Shown piece by piece: positions 23,529 to 35,633 of a DNA stretch of 64,000 nt. A program made the translations under genes and the position numbers. Each line of letters opens with the position of its first letter. The stretch's first letter is position 1. The DNA is from Neonectria sp. B-13 (lineage: Eukaryota; Ascomycota; Sordariomycetes; Hypocreales; Nectriaceae): the NCBI GenBank assembly GCA_002682825.1, contig NOKP01000007.1, positions 682,001 to 746,000 of the forward strand, written 5' to 3'. Below the pieces are notes generated by a model, which made no database searches, was not told where the DNA came from, and saw only the letters and a program-made list of their open reading frames with translations.

Positions 23529-24938
23529 GTTTGTGAGTCTTGTCAGTGCCTGTGATCAAGGAACCTCTGTGGTAGTTACAAGTACACAAGGTATAGAAGG
23601 TTTGGGTGAGTATCGTTGACCAAAGTGGACTCGGACAGGATGCGTATGAAGTAAAGAGTTACTAGGGAAGAGGAATCGAGAGAAGTCGGGAGAAAAGAAT
23701 TGAGATGACGTTTGCAGCACGATATAAGCTCCGTCCCCCTCCCCTCTTTCCCCTTCTCCCCTTGTCCCCTTCTCTCATCCACCGCCTCTCAGTTCTCGTC
23801 GAGGCGCTCCGCCACGATTCCTAGCCATGCCCAATCCCGTGGAGCCCCATGGCGACAAAGGCCAGCCAACCGAGAGGCGACGGNNNNNNNNNNNNNNNNN
23901 NNNNNNNNNNNNNNNNNNNNNNNNNNNNNNNNNNNNNNNNNNNNNNNNNNNNNNNNNNNNNNNNNNNNNNNNNNNNNNNNNNNATGCGATGTCCCGTCGG
24001 CGCTCGACTAATAGCCATTACAGGACTCCCCACGCCAAGCTTCCATGTCTCTCAAGGCCCAGGCCGCAGGTGTGTCTGGGACTCTAGGGGCGCGGGGGGT
24101 CCATCCTGCCGCTTGCGGGCTGAGGACAAAGCCGGGGGCGAATGTGACGAGCTGGTCACAGCAAAAGTGTCGGCTACAACAACAAGTCCCCCGGCCACAA
24201 TGGGGGAATGTGGGGGACGATGCGGAGATGCTGCTAGTCCACCTAGCCCAAACGTGAGCATTGGAGCAACGTGGGTGTGGTTGGTTACGTGAGGCGGCTC
24301 GATGAACCGCGGGCTCAAACTAAACTTTGGCCCATTTGGCCCTTCATTATCAACCCCTCTCTTTTCCCCATGTTGAACTACTGCAAGCCACGGGTCGGAT
24401 GTTGTGGCGATCGATTGGATTGCCCCCGTGCACTAACACCAATCCTGCCTCGACCTTCCCCTCCATTCCGCGGCAGCCGGCTTCGGGCGTTGAGACACTG
24501 TCCAGAAATGAGGCGGCATTATATTTCCTGCGAGGGAGACAACAAGGATGGTGTGACCGTTGCATGTCTCGCGAACGAGAGGGCGCCTTTGCTGCTTATT
24601 GGCGTCATCATTAGCCGGGTGCTGCACCCATGCCGATGCCACCATACGGTGTATCAGACTGCCAGACTCATGCAGAGCAGGACCAGCCTGCGCTGTATTG
24701 CTTTTTTGGTGGCGGTGTCGATGCCCGCCTTCGGGCTTCGTTCAATTTGGCCTTGCCAGTAAATCACTCTTTCTGAACAAGCCTCGGGTATTCTAGACAC
24801 TGGATCAGGCTGTAGCACGAGGCCCACGTCGGGTCATCGGTTATCATATCATATCTTGCATACTGCATGGGAACTTTCTAGTCAGAGATACCACTACATG
24901 GGCTTCCGTTTCCGAAATGAACCATTTGTGTCACTTCC
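23529..24938. other. Intergenic region containing the assembly gap
   Basis: PGDH promoter, the 100-N gap, then about 950 bp without a convincing gene. Open frames that appear to read through the gap are artefacts of the N run. Confidence 0.5.
23884..23983. other. Assembly gap (100 N)
   Basis: Exactly 100 N, the usual placeholder for a gap of unknown length. Sequence and distance between the two flanks are therefore not certain. Confidence 1.
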
Positions 24939-26176
24939 TCAGAAATTTTCCTTGCCGCTGAACCTCTCGTTCTGGACAATCTCGATCCAGTAGCCATCAG
25001 GGTCCAGCAAAAATGCAACGTTTTTCATCCGTCCATCCGTCAGTCTCTTCTTCCAGCTGACCGTCAAATCCTCGAACCGCTGGCAAGCGGCCTCCAAGTT
25101 GTCAACCGAGACGCCTAAGCAATGTTAGTTAAACTTAATTCTTTGCTGTGCCCGACATGAGCGACTCACAGATGTGGCCAAAGCCCTGGGGCTCTTGGTT
25201 GCCATTATGGTATTGGAAGTCCTCGTCCTTCTCGGTGCCATAGTTCCAGGTCAATTCCAAAAGACCCTCCCGATCAGCGGTATCCTCAGTCACCGGCTTG
25301 TTGCCAGGGTATCCCAAAAAGTAGAGGTTGAAACCTGCATTCGAGTTCTCCCGGGTTCTGAACAAAGTCATGCCAAGAACGTCCTTGTAGTACTTGAGAG
25401 ACTTTTCGGCATCCTTGACGCGAATCATGGTATGGTTCTAGTCCAGTTAGAACAAATATCCCTCGGTCCGAGCTGTTTGGGTTCCTTACCATGAGGTAGT
25501 TCGACACATCAGTCTCCTTGACATCCTCCGTCTCTTGGTAGGGGTTCTGGCCAATGACCTCGACCCAATAACCATCAGGGTCGAGCACAAAGGCGATGTT
25601 TCTCATCCGGCCGTCAGAGAGCTTCTTCTGGAACTTGTAGCCTGCATCCTCAAAACGCTGGCATGCCGCTTGGATGTTGTCAACGCTGATGCAGAGATGA
25701 CCAAAGCCACGGTGCGGCTCTACATTGCCATTGTTGATTTTGTACTCCGAGTCGTTTTCAGTCCCATAATTATGAGTGAGCTCTACCAGACCCTGCCTGT
25801 CGAAGGTAGCGTTGCCGTGCGACAGAGCCTTGGGTGAGTCGTAGCCCAGAAAGTAAAGATCGAACTTGCTCTCAGGAAACTCGAGCTTCTTGACAAGGCT
25901 CATTCCCAGGAACTCGTAGAACTTGACTACGACATAGAATTCGAATTAGTGCGACTGGTTGGATAGCTGTCTAGGGGAGACCCTTGCAGCTGTGCCTGAG
26001 TCCTTGGTTGGGTCATCAAGGTGTGTGGGTGCTTGCGTACCAGATTCTTTGGGGTCCTTCACTCGAATCCTAGTTTGGCGTTAGTACCTGCAGATCTAAG
26101 GCAGTTTTCAGGCCGAATCTGGAGCTTACATCGAGTGGTTGAACTTGTAGTTGTTGGTATCCGTGGTGGCTGCCAT
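24939..26176 (-). CDS. glo1: Lactoylglutathione lyase (glyoxalase I), two-domain monomer
   Basis: Five exons, 26176-26130, 26069-26041, 25926-25490, 25437-25170 and 25114-24939, give 318 residues. It isomerises the methylglyoxal-glutathione hemithioacetal to S-lactoylglutathione in the cytosol. Two glyoxalase domains lie in tandem. In domain 1 the metal ligands are His in FNHSMIRVKD, Glu in GLVELTHNYGTE, His in GFGHLCISVDN and Glu in GYWVEVIGQ. Domain 2 repeats them in NHTMIRVKD, GLLELTWNYGTE, GFGHICVSVDN and GYWIEIVQN. All eight are intact, so both active sites may work, as in yeast Glo1 (326 residues). Three introns split equivalent places: after the domain-1 Met, between the domains, and inside GHIC|V. 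A 29-nt micro-exon encodes IRVKDPKES. Confidence 0.95.
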
Positions 26177-27680
26177 GGTGACCGATCGAGTTTGAATTGC
26201 TTTCTCCCGTCAGTTGCGAGCTCACGAAGCGGGGCCGAGGAGGAATCACGTTTAGAGAAGGGGGCAAAGGGCAATTTGGGGAAGGAAATGATGTTTTGGA
26301 TGGCTCTGAGACGTTGTATGGCTCTTGAGGTGTTCATCTGGGGGAGGCAAATGGCTTATCGATGGTGAAAGAGAGCATCCGAGGCGATAAATAAACAGTC
26401 TCGGTGGTTCAGGCAATGTGGGTGAGCCCCTCCATGGCAATTACCCCACTTCAGGTTCGGCGTAAATGCAACACGACTGACGTCAATCGAAAATAACCGC
26501 TAGCAGTTGAACAATGAGCCTCCGCGGGTGTAATGAATGTGGCCGCGTGAGATGACTGGATGCCAGGGTTGGTGAGGATGCCATGTTTGGTAATTATCTT
26601 ACTCCGAAATGTGTAATTATTGTAGCTTACTGATTCTATGTATGCACCACTGATTGTTTTGTTGGTGCCGCAACGTCATAGCGTGGTTTTCCAACCGTCA
26701 TTGTCATAGTAACATCGTAAGATTTACGAAAAGGGAAACTTTAAGCTCCGCAAGCAATACCCCATCTTGAACATTCGGGACAACACACATTAATCAATAT
26801 TTAAGTGGCTGGAATTCAACCTTTGGATGGATAATTTACTGGTTGGGATCTTTGATCGACAGGTGTAGGGTAAGCTTCCTTTGAGCAACAATCATTGAGC
26901 ACTAAGCATTGAGCACTACCTATGATGAACTTCATTTGCTTAGCGAGATTTCTCCGCTTGAATTGGATTTGCTACTTTCAACGGGGACCTTGATATTATT
27001 ACTTATTATGACTAACAGTTGACATCCCTTGACGGTTGAGAACGGGATGTCACGGCTACAAAGCTGGGGGGTTGGCGATGAATAGGTAGTCAATGGGCAG
27101 ATGAGCGCAATCAAGCATCGAGTATCAACCTGGTAGAACACTTACTGTGTATTAACCCACTGTTTAAACTCGGGAAACCCATAAACAATCTTCAACTTCT
27201 CGATGAATTCCCTCCAGGTTGGTTATGTGCAAATTGACCGGGGTGATGAATGGAACCCCGGCGCACGGACAGTAAGATCCAATGGTTGGGGGCGGCGGGC
27301 TGATGCAATTGCGGGGCGGACATCCATGTCTCAGTGGGAAAGTCTGCCCCAAGTCAGTGTCAAACCGGCAGCGCGAAGCACCGTGCCGCTCTTCTACTGT
27401 ATGATTAGCCGCCCAACTCTGTTCGACCTCGCATCGTGTACAGCCTCATCTTTCTACTCCGCTCGTTCATAACTTGGCTCTTGATGGTGTAGCATGTGAA
27501 ATCATGCTCTTTCACTCCTCACCCCTCGTGGAAATCGCCCCTTGATCGCCAACATCGCTGCGGTTCCATGAGGTCGACACATCGTCATCTCACCTCGAAT
27601 TGGTCCATCTCCAAACACCGTTTGCTCACCCGCCGACCCTCAAAGTGCGACGCCGAGACACCATTACGCCCAGAACCCCC
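26177..27680. other. Divergent intergenic region, AT-rich centre
   Basis: Promoters of glo1 (minus) and the following plus-strand gene. The middle (about 26,560-27,150) is AT-rich with short direct repeats of the CATTGAGCACTA type (26,890-26,920). I recognise no gene. Confidence 0.45.
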
Positions 27681-29707
27681 ATGGAACGCCATCGCAACAT
27701 AATGGGGGACCCCTACGACGACTCAGCCGTCATGGACGACCTGGCAGGCGCCGACGCCATGTCTAGAACCCAGGGTCGGTCGCCCTTGGCCAAGACCAGG
27801 TCCATGTCTGACGGCGGAGGCACTCCCTCCAAACTGTCGCCCTCGCCGCACATTGTCGAAACATATCGACGAGCCTCCAAGGACGACAGCACTATCTACG
27901 ACACTCCTACGCCAGTGACTCCCCGTCGCACAGACTTCAACTCCCGCGGCTTCCCGCCCCGTCGCGAATTTACGCCTCCTGCCGGCGCTTCGAACCCCTA
28001 CGTCAAGCCAGCGCCCCTCTCTCCCAAGCTCGATCATTCACAAATATACGCCTCCCCGACAAACATACTTCCCCGCCGCTCCCGTGGCCTCGACTTTTCG
28101 CGCGCCGCGACAAGCCTGCACCATTCGACACTCGCCGAGCAGTCGTCTCCGGACTCGTCCCCTACCGCTGGTGGCCGGGCCATGAATATCCCGAGCCGGA
28201 GGAGCCATTATGCAGGACCGGAGCAGACGTCGACGTCGCTATGGTCGGTGATGGGCAATCAGGAGAAGATGCATGTCAGCAGTTCGGTGGGGAGCACTCA
28301 GGCTGTTGGGTCGGACTCTTCGAGCTCCTCGGACGACGATGACTTGATGGACGAGGACATGGACGAATCTTATGTCACCACGCCTCAGGTCTCTAAGATG
28401 GGCCGGGCCATGGGTCCCCACGGCCCAAGTATTCCGTTCGGGTCTCCCGCCATGAGTAGCCTAATGAGCTTCCAGCAGCGCCAGCGTCCACGGAAGCAAC
28501 AAAAGAAGAAGGTGCGCGGACACCTGGGCCTTGGCTTTAGCAATGCTGGAGGGTCTATTTCCAAATCACCACCTAGTAGTGGATCTCGTGCGAGACGGGA
28601 GAGCATCTCCTGGCAGGCGAATCAACTACACATTTCCGGGGCTGACGCAGACGAGGGTAAGACCATGGGCGATGTTGATGGACTCGGAGCAGATGCACAG
28701 CGGAATGTGATACGAAGGGTAGTTACGCGGCGTGGAAATCTCTTGGTAAGTCACTCTTTGTCCCGTCTCAACGCTGACAAGCATCTGACTGACGTTTGCA
28801 TAGCCCAAGACAAAAACTTTTGCTCGAATTCGGGCGGCTCTCATGGAGGAGGGGGCACCGGCTGATGCCGAGTTCCGAAGAGAAGCAGAAGTTGTCAAGC
28901 AGGTTCGCGAAAGCGACATGGACCTCGAGCCCAGGATTCCTCAAGCCGCCGTCGCGGATTCTACACAAACCAGTGCGACAACAGCCCCTTCTTCACCTAA
29001 TTTGACCCAGCAAGATTCCTTGGATGACGTCGCCGAGGATGACATGATGGGCGACCTGTCGACAGGACTCTCAAGCAGCTTCAAGCAGCACGTCATGAAG
29101 AATTCCAAGGGTAAGACTTTTTGGGACAACTTCTCCGAGTCTAGCAGCATGGGCGGCGCGAGGACCACACCACCCCCAGCGGGCTTCCTGCCACGGGGCT
29201 CGTCTTCGGGAGTTAGCGAGGACGTTGCGATGGATTCCCCGTCTCAGGGCGGATCTAATGGCGTCCCAGTAAGTGCTCACCCGTCTGTCCCTGCTAGCCC
29301 TGTTCTAACAAACCCTACAGCCCTCGCAGAACAGCGGCCCTCAACTGCCCACCGCTGCCGACATCACCCGCCGTATCAACAGCAAGCGCCGCCGCGAAGA
29401 CGACTTCGACTCCCTCAGCTTCAAGCGTCGTGCCGTCAGCCCCGGCATGAGCGTCCACAACTCGCCCATCATGCAGAGTCCCCTCCAGCGCGACGTTCAG
29501 CCCTGGACCTCGGGCTCTCGTCCCGGCAGCAACGGCGGTGATAAGTCTGGCAGCGGTGCTCCCAGCGAGGCCGGCAGCACCCCTGGCAATCTGTCTGGCG
29601 CCAGCTCTTCCGCTGCTCCCTCTGGCCGCCTCGGCAGTAAGGGACGCATCGGCTTCCAGGGCATGATTGACACGCACGACGGCATCATGCGGATGAGCAT
29701 CGAGTAG
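27681..29707 (+). CDS. Conserved fungal protein, phospho-site rich, probably nuclear
   Basis: Three exons, 27681-28745, 28804-29268 and 29321-29707, give 638 residues. I do not recognise a named family. The first 300 residues are disordered and full of proline-directed sites (TIYDTPTPVTPRRTDF, LSPKLDHS, SSPDSSPTAGG) with an acidic SSSSSDDDDLMDEDMDES block. A basic KQQKKKVRGHLGLGF patch follows. The most conserved-looking piece spans intron 1: RRVVTRRGNLL|PKTKTFARI and RAALMEEGAPADAEFRREAE. The C-terminus has a bipartite basic motif, KRRRE...FKRRAVSP (532-551), then VHNSPIMQSPLQRD and ends IMRMSIE. The layout suggests a nuclear protein controlled by CDK or MAPK phosphorylation; that is inference. 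The frame stays open upstream of this ATG but without another ATG. Confidence 0.75.
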
Positions 29708-30244
29708 GTACATCGATGATGCCGCGCGAGCCATCTCTTGCTCGCAAGTACTTGAGTTTGCCTTTCTTCGTTTTGGCTTTACCCTTGGACGAACTGTCTG
29801 GGATCGCTTGGCTTCGGCCTGGACTCTTCACGGTACTGCATCCGGAGGCGTTATGGACGGATGAGCGTTGTTTGCTATTTGATCTGCGAGAGGGAGAACT
29901 ATCCTGGGGACCTCCGCTGGGCAGCAAGGCGAATTGTTAGGAATCTTTTAGAAAAACATCTTTACTTGGCTTGTATGTAATACCCTTTTAAAATCGGAGG
30001 CAGCGGAATCAGAAACAAAAAAGATGAAGTAACAACATGATTCCCATGCGTGATATAGATATTGACTGTCTTGGTCTTTGGTATCTACCTAGTTCAACCC
30101 CCAAACGCCCGAACAAGAGACAAAGATGCTTGATGCCCTGTCCATTCTGCAAGGAAATCTTGTATTCCAAAAGCACAACTTTCCAACGCCGCCAATGCTA
30201 CGCCACCAGTTCTCAAAGGATCAACACCTGCTGAAAATTTCACC
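29708..30244. other. Convergent 3' region
   Basis: About 540 bp between convergent stops. An open frame at 29716-29940 has no support. Confidence 0.5.
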
Positions 30245-30955
30245 TTACTGCACGCCGACACCCTCCTCAGGGACGGTTAGAGTGCCGAGCTTGTCGTCGA
30301 GCCAGCGGGAGAGGTCGGCGGCATGGCGACGGAGGGCAAAGGCAGCGGCCCCGGCGCCGGTAGAGCTCTCGAGGCTGGCGGTGGTCTGAGCACCAGTGCT
30401 GATCATGCTATCGGCCTCGCCAGGGCTGCCGACGTGAGAGGCATCGCCGGAGCGGTCGTGGGGGTGAAGATGGGGAGGGTGGTCGCCTGGGATGTCCTGG
30501 GCCGGGCCAACGCAGACGAAGAGCAGGCCGCACTTGAGGCGACGGATAACGACGGTACCACCACTGAGCTGGACGGTGATGGTGGCGGGCTTGATGGGCT
30601 TAGTCTTGGGAGTGGATTGGTATTGGTGCTGGGACTGGCTCAGTCGTTCGTCGTCGTCGGCGTCGTCATCTTCGTCGTCGTCGGGAGGGGAGCTGCCGAT
30701 GGGATCGGGCGTGCGCGAGCCGGGAAGAGAGGAAGGCAGCACGGGAGACGAGGAGGAATGGATGGCGAGGAGGGAGGCCGCAACGGTGGCATGCGTACGT
30801 AGGATGGAGACGGGTTGAGGGCTGGCGTGGGCGAGGAGCTTTCCGTGTGGGCTGGTAAGTAGCAGGGTCGGTAGAGCTGCCGTCTGGTTGGCGTGGAGGA
30901 AGGCTGTGAGGCGCTTCGTGAGGAGGAGAGGCGGCGTATGGTTCGGATGGGACAT
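30245..30955 (-). CDS. Roadblock/LC7-like protein (possible Ragulator/EGO-type subunit)
   Basis: Intronless, 236 residues, from MSHPNHTPPLLLTKRLTAFL. The opening helix and strand (LTAFLHANQTAALPTLLLTS, PHGKLLAHASPQPVSILRTH, ATVAASLLAIH) and a later pair (TITVQLSGGTVVIRRLKCGL, LFVCVGP), followed by a C-terminal helix (LRRHAADLSRWLDDKL), fit the roadblock alpha-beta fold of LAMTOR2/Ego3. The fold is interrupted by a roughly 45-residue acidic/Gln-rich loop with PPDDDEDDDADDDE and a second His-rich loop. Roadblock proteins of this type scaffold Rag GTPases on the vacuole; that role here is inference from fold pattern only. Upstream in-frame starts are non-ATG. It reads in the same direction as the kinase-like gene upstream. 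Confidence 0.55.
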   Translation of the reverse strand: MSHPNHTPPLLLTKRLTAFLHANQTAALPTLLLTSPHGKLLAHASPQPVSILRTHATVAASLLAIHSSSSPVLPSSLPGSRTPDPIGSSPPDDDEDDDADDDERLSQSQHQYQSTPKTKPIKPATITVQLSGGTVVIRRLKCGLLFVCVGPAQDIPGDHPPHLHPHDRSGDASHVGSPGEADSMISTGAQTTASLESSTGAGAAAFALRRHAADLSRWLDDKLGTLTVPEEGVGVQ

Positions 30956-31576
30956 TTGGGAGCAGATGGAGCGGTCGACCGGGGATGCGATATCGCGCGC
31001 GCGGGTTGAGGGAGCTGGATAGAGGGCGTGGCGGCTCGGACTTTGGAGCTCAAGGGCAGCTGTTGCGTTCCGAGGGATTTGCGTGAGCGGGAGGCAAAGG
31101 CGATGTCGAGACAAGGACGAGGTTTGCGGTGCTCTTCAGCGTATACAGCGACGGCCGGCGTTGTTATTGGCGGATCGCGAAGAATGGGCAGATGCTTGGG
31201 AGTTGACGGGTGAGGTTGAAGCTTTGACGACGAGGTGGAATGGAGGAATGGGGCTGGCAGCTTGATGGCGGGGCGGCTCAAGGGATTCTGCTTTCGCAGG
31301 CAGGGAAGGTACGAAGTACGGCGGCGGTGCGGGGTCCCTTCGGTGGCAACGGCAAGTGCTAAGTGCTCAGGGCTAGCAGCCTAACGCCAATTGGGCTTCG
31401 TCGATTGCGACTGGTGGTGTAAGATCATTGGATCAAATATGTCTTGATTTAGATTGGGTGTGTTCACAAAAGAAACCCAACAACGCGTTCCTGAATAAAT
31501 GAATGAATGCATTTCAAAACGACTGGGATGTAAAACAGTATCAGTCCACGTTAAAGTGCTGCGGAAGCAGGCCTCG
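30956..31576. other. Intergenic region
   Basis: Promoter of the roadblock-like gene and 3' flank of the kinase-like gene. It includes a TACGAAGTA palindrome at about 31310-31320. Confidence 0.45.
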
Positions 31577-33023
31577 TCATTCTTTCTCCTTCTGCTCTGT
31601 CCCCTCCGCCTTAGCCCTCGCCACTCTCCTCCGCTCAGCCATATCATCCTCAAGATCCCGATAGTCCGCCCCTTCCTCCGTCATCTCCTTCCAACGCTGG
31701 TATTCGCTCTCGATGGCCTGGGCTCTGTCGAAGGCCGTACCGAAGGTGTTCGGTTCCGCCTTCGGATCGTACTGAAGAAGTTCCAAGACCGTTTGGCGCA
31801 GCATCTCCGTGTACTTGGCCCGCGACATGTATGTGTCGATATTGATCATGGGCACCCGGCAGCGATGCCCGGGCGGGCAAGGTTTCCAGGTCGAGAACGG
31901 CTCTTCGCAGTCTTCCTTGGGTATATGCTCGCAGCCCCCGTAGAGGCACTTACAACCATCCGCATGGGCCTGGTTGTCGAGACAGCCTTGTGCCGCGCAA
32001 CGCTCAATATGGGCGCAGCCGCACTTGTCGCAACAGAACGTGAGGAGTTTACCGGTCATCATGGTAAAGATAACGGCGCCGATGGACCAGAGCTCCGTGG
32101 CCAGGGTATAGGGACGAGCGTCCTAGGTAAAGAAGTCAGTTCTAACCAACGCTTACTGGAGAACCAGAGCTTACCCCTGGAATGACATCAGGCTCTTTCC
32201 TAAGCTTCTTGCTCGTCTCTTCCATCGGCTCGTTACCTCGATGTCGGGCCTTTGATATGCCATACGAATAAATGTGTCCGAGTTCATTGGGATTTCCCGT
32301 GTTGGGCTGTTCCGCGTCCTTGATGGCCGAACGGATGGCATGGCATGTCACTGCAGCGTTGCTAAAGTCACCGAGCTTGCATTGGCCGTATGTTTCGATG
32401 CCGCGAGGGTGTTGGAAGTAGATGTTGGCAGGCTCGATGGCACGGTGCAGGATGGGAAGCCAGTCTGCATCTACAGACACGAACTCGGGTGGCTCACTAG
32501 ACGAGAGTTGTACGTCAGGCTTGAGCCGTCTTCCGTCGTGTAGGTAGGTGACGGCTCGTGACAGGGACCGGAGAACGTGCCAGCAGAGAGATTCGGGGAG
32601 ATAAAAGGACGGATGCTTGACGGGGTTATCGGAGAAGAGCGCACTGAGATTTGCAGCGTCACAAAAGTCCCAGACCAGATACGACTCAGTTTTCCCCGGC
32701 CCTTTGTCCTTTTCCTGAGTCCTGGAAAAGGGATGGCGGTCTATGCCTCCGACAAGATTGATGAGGTTCTCGTGGTTGAGTAGACGGGCCAACGACTCGG
32801 CCTGGCTGTGTTGGAAGAGCAACTTCCGCCAAGGGCTGGTCTGAGATCCATCATCACCTCGTGGCTTGTAGTCCTTGATAGGACGGGCAAGGTACTGTTC
32901 TCCGCGAGAATCGCCTGGTCGGACGGCGATCCACACATTCTCTTCGATCTCTTTGAAGAGTTCGAACTTAAGAGTCTCGTGCTCAACCCGGGGATCACCA
33001 AATAATGCTCGAACCTGATCCAT
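31577..33023 (-). CDS. Protein-kinase-like protein with degenerate active site and Cys/His-rich insert
   Basis: Two exons, 33023-32175 and 32122-31577 (52-bp intron, GTAAGC...CCTAG), give 464 residues. A kinase fold is recognisable: LLNHENLINLVGG (81-93), hinge SYLVWDFCDAANLSALF (114-130), helix LCWHVLRSLSRAVTYLHDG, catalytic loop LPILHRAIEPANIYF (189-203), KLGDFSNAAV (216-225) and TELWSIGAVIFTMMTGK (292-308). Key residues differ from an active kinase: HRD is HRA (Ala195), the loop Lys is Glu197, DFG is DFS (Ser221), and the VAxK position reads LARP. Asn200 and Asp219 remain. Directly after helix F lies a 59-residue insert (313-371) with 12 Cys and 4 His in CxxCxC- and CxC-like spacings, suggesting metal binding. 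Function unknown; probably a pseudokinase scaffold. The last 60 residues are a charged coiled-coil-like tail. Confidence 0.78.
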
Positions 33024-35633
33024 GGCTTCTTCAACAAGGCAAGATGATTGAAGAGGAAGTCACTCATTCGAGCTGGGCAGGAGTCCATCTTTGGACCTCA
33101 GGGACTATATAATTTCTATTGTCGCTATTGTCAAGTTTGCCTGCATGACTGGCGGTGGACGGGCGCGCGCCTTATCCCTTGCTTTGGAGAACAAAGAAGC
33201 AATCGCGCACTCCGTCATTGGTACCTTTAGGTGGCTTGCTGTCTGTGCTTCTACTCAACTGACGTTCTTTGTTCACGACAGCTAGGAAAACCCAAGGCGC
33301 AGTGTGCTTAGACGTCATCGCTGGCGGAGGGGTATGTAATAGAGGGAAAAGAGTTGCCTCTGGCGGGGAGATAGGGGTGTCCCTTGTTGAGGGTTTTAGT
33401 TCATGCTTGCGCGATATTGGAGAGGGCTGAGTTGTTTCGCACAAACAAGAGTGTTGTTTGCTCACGCATCAATCACAATGCCGATTGCTATTTAGACGGG
33501 CCGGCCGAGGCTTGGCTTGCAGGGTTTGGCTTTGCTTGAGGCTTCGGAACCATGTCCATGATCAGCGCCAGGTTCCAGAGCGGAGGACAAAGGACCCTTC
33601 TTGTTGAAAATTAATCCGGAGCCAGACTTCAAACACCCGTTGAACCTACATCAGCAAACCAACTCGTGACGATCAAAATGGGCCGGTGGAAGGGCCGCCC
33701 ATCTCCCGCCGGCGCTGAAATGGGCGTCTGGAGTGCAGGTGACGTTCGGCCTTCTTGGAGGCCGTTGAGACCGGGAGATGGCGACTTGCACTCTGGACAC
33801 TGAGCAAGGCCAAGATCATCCTTGTGCTACGGCGCTTTGTGACATCGTGTCATGGATGGACGCGGGGGAGGCAGCCCGGGTGCTTTTAGCTCGTTTCATC
33901 CGCAACGGGAGGGAGGGAGTTGAATGCGCCGGGACAGACGTGGGATTTGTGGGATTCCGCGGCCATGTAACCGGTCTGAAACGGGTTGTGTTGCTGAGAC
34001 GCGAGAACCGGCCAGTTGCGGTAACACTGAGTAGATCGGGCGACGCGCAGCCGTCTGTGTTTGGAGAATCTGACTGGAGCCACGAACTTCACTTGTTTTG
34101 TTTATTATCGTCGCCGCTCGTAGGGTGAGCAGCAAGCGGTAAGCAGCAGGAAGAGCAACGATGGTAGCAGAAGCAGAGGCCGTAAACCGCTGGCGGCTAT
34201 TTCGCAACCGTCGACTTCTCATTCATCCCTGGAAAGAGGAACCAGGATTGGATGAGATGCATTCACTCGGATTTCGGGTGGCGGTTGGACCCTCGTTTGG
34301 GCATGGATCCACTGACAGGGAGCGTTTTGAGTGGCCAATGACATCCCAGCGCCACCCGCAACCAGGCCCCTGAGTGGCTCTCTGGGCGGGTGTCTGGTGT
34401 CTGATACACGCTCTGACGGCTTTTGGGGAATCCTCTGAGGCCACTGAAGATCTCTCAGACAGTGAGCAGAGCTCCCGTCCACTGATGACGAGCTGACCGC
34501 TTCTGAATGTCTTGTGGCGAGTGCTCTTTGGACCAACCAGCAGCCGCGGCGCCTCCAGCTCCTCAACAATGGTTCCTCTACACGGCCACACGATGGAAGC
34601 GCTAAACCCCATACGGCCTGGGCGGTTGGTACCTGCGTTGGGCGCGGCGCCCGCTGTGGACGGACTGGCTGCATATCCCACATGGGAAATCGGCCGGCCC
34701 CAGTTTGATGAATGATTCTACGGTGGGAAGGTGGGAAGGTGGGAAGGTGGCAGGCAAGTTGGGAAGGTGCTCTATTGTCGTGACCACTATTAGCGGCCTC
34801 CCCCTTCATTTCCATCTCCCCTCTCCATCCGTTCTCATCCCAATCCCTCCCGTTCGCAGCCTGCCTTGCGTCTGTCATGGCCGCCAGAATAGGCCATTGT
34901 TGTTTCCGTCGCTCTCGTCGCTCTTTTGTCGCATTCTATTAAACCCGCCCTGCAGCCATCTGAAACCACAATACGACACCCTGTCGCCAACATCCGTTCC
35001 TTTGTTCCAACTTGCGTTGCCGCCTCGTCGCGCCGCTCCAGCTCCCGCGCCTCCGTCTCCATCCTTCGCGAATCCTCCAGCATCTCTACGCCCGGGGATC
35101 TGACCTCCCCGCGTGCGCACCACAGACCTTGACACCGACACCTTGATCTCCCCATCGTCAAACCTCCATCTGCCGTTAGTCGGTTGATGTTACTTACCAA
35201 CCGCTCCTTCAGCTCTCTCTATCAGCGACATGCCCTCGTCCTCGCGATCCTGACGGCCCACCCGCGCGCACCGACCAGCGCTACCACCCAGCTCAGTGCC
35301 CCACTCGTGTTACACCCACGCATCCACTCACTCGAACCCACGCCTCGAGACATCTCACCCTCTCTCTTCCCTCCCTCACGTTCTCCCGGCGAGGAACCGA
35401 CTCGACACATTCGTACGAACTCGTACGCTTGCTCTGGATAGCAGCACAGTCGAACCCTTCGCAGGCGAGGATCGACTTGTGTTTGACGGCAGGACCGCTC
35501 AATCGTCATCTACACTCTTTAACTCAGATACCCGACTCACGAGTTTCCCTTCATTCTTCATTCTTCCCAGCGATTTCTTTTTATTCGGCCGGCCGTTCGC
35601 TACTTCGCTTTCGTCATCTTTTCATTCGCCAAT
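33024..35633. other. Divergent intergenic region with long pyrimidine-rich leader
   Basis: About 2.6 kb between divergent genes. The right part (about 34,800-35,630) is strongly CT-rich on the plus strand, as expected of a long leader or promoter for the KCH gene. Apparent minus-strand frames here (for example 34219-34878) are low-complexity shadows. Confidence 0.5.
34722..34750. repeat. (GGTGGGAA)n tandem repeat
   Basis: Three full GGTGGGAA units plus a partial copy, and an isolated GGGAAGGTG about 20 bp further on. Confidence 0.85.

Noticed and set aside
23712..24292. Open frames running across the N gap
   Set aside because: They exist only because N codons are read as X; no real sequence supports them.
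27600..27680. N-terminal extension of the unrecognised nuclear protein
   Set aside because: The frame is open but the first codon is TTG and no ATG or clear splice acceptor was found.
34219..34878. 219-residue minus-strand frame
   Set aside because: No domain, sits in the promoter region, and overlaps a GGTGGGAA repeat; composition changes abruptly along it.
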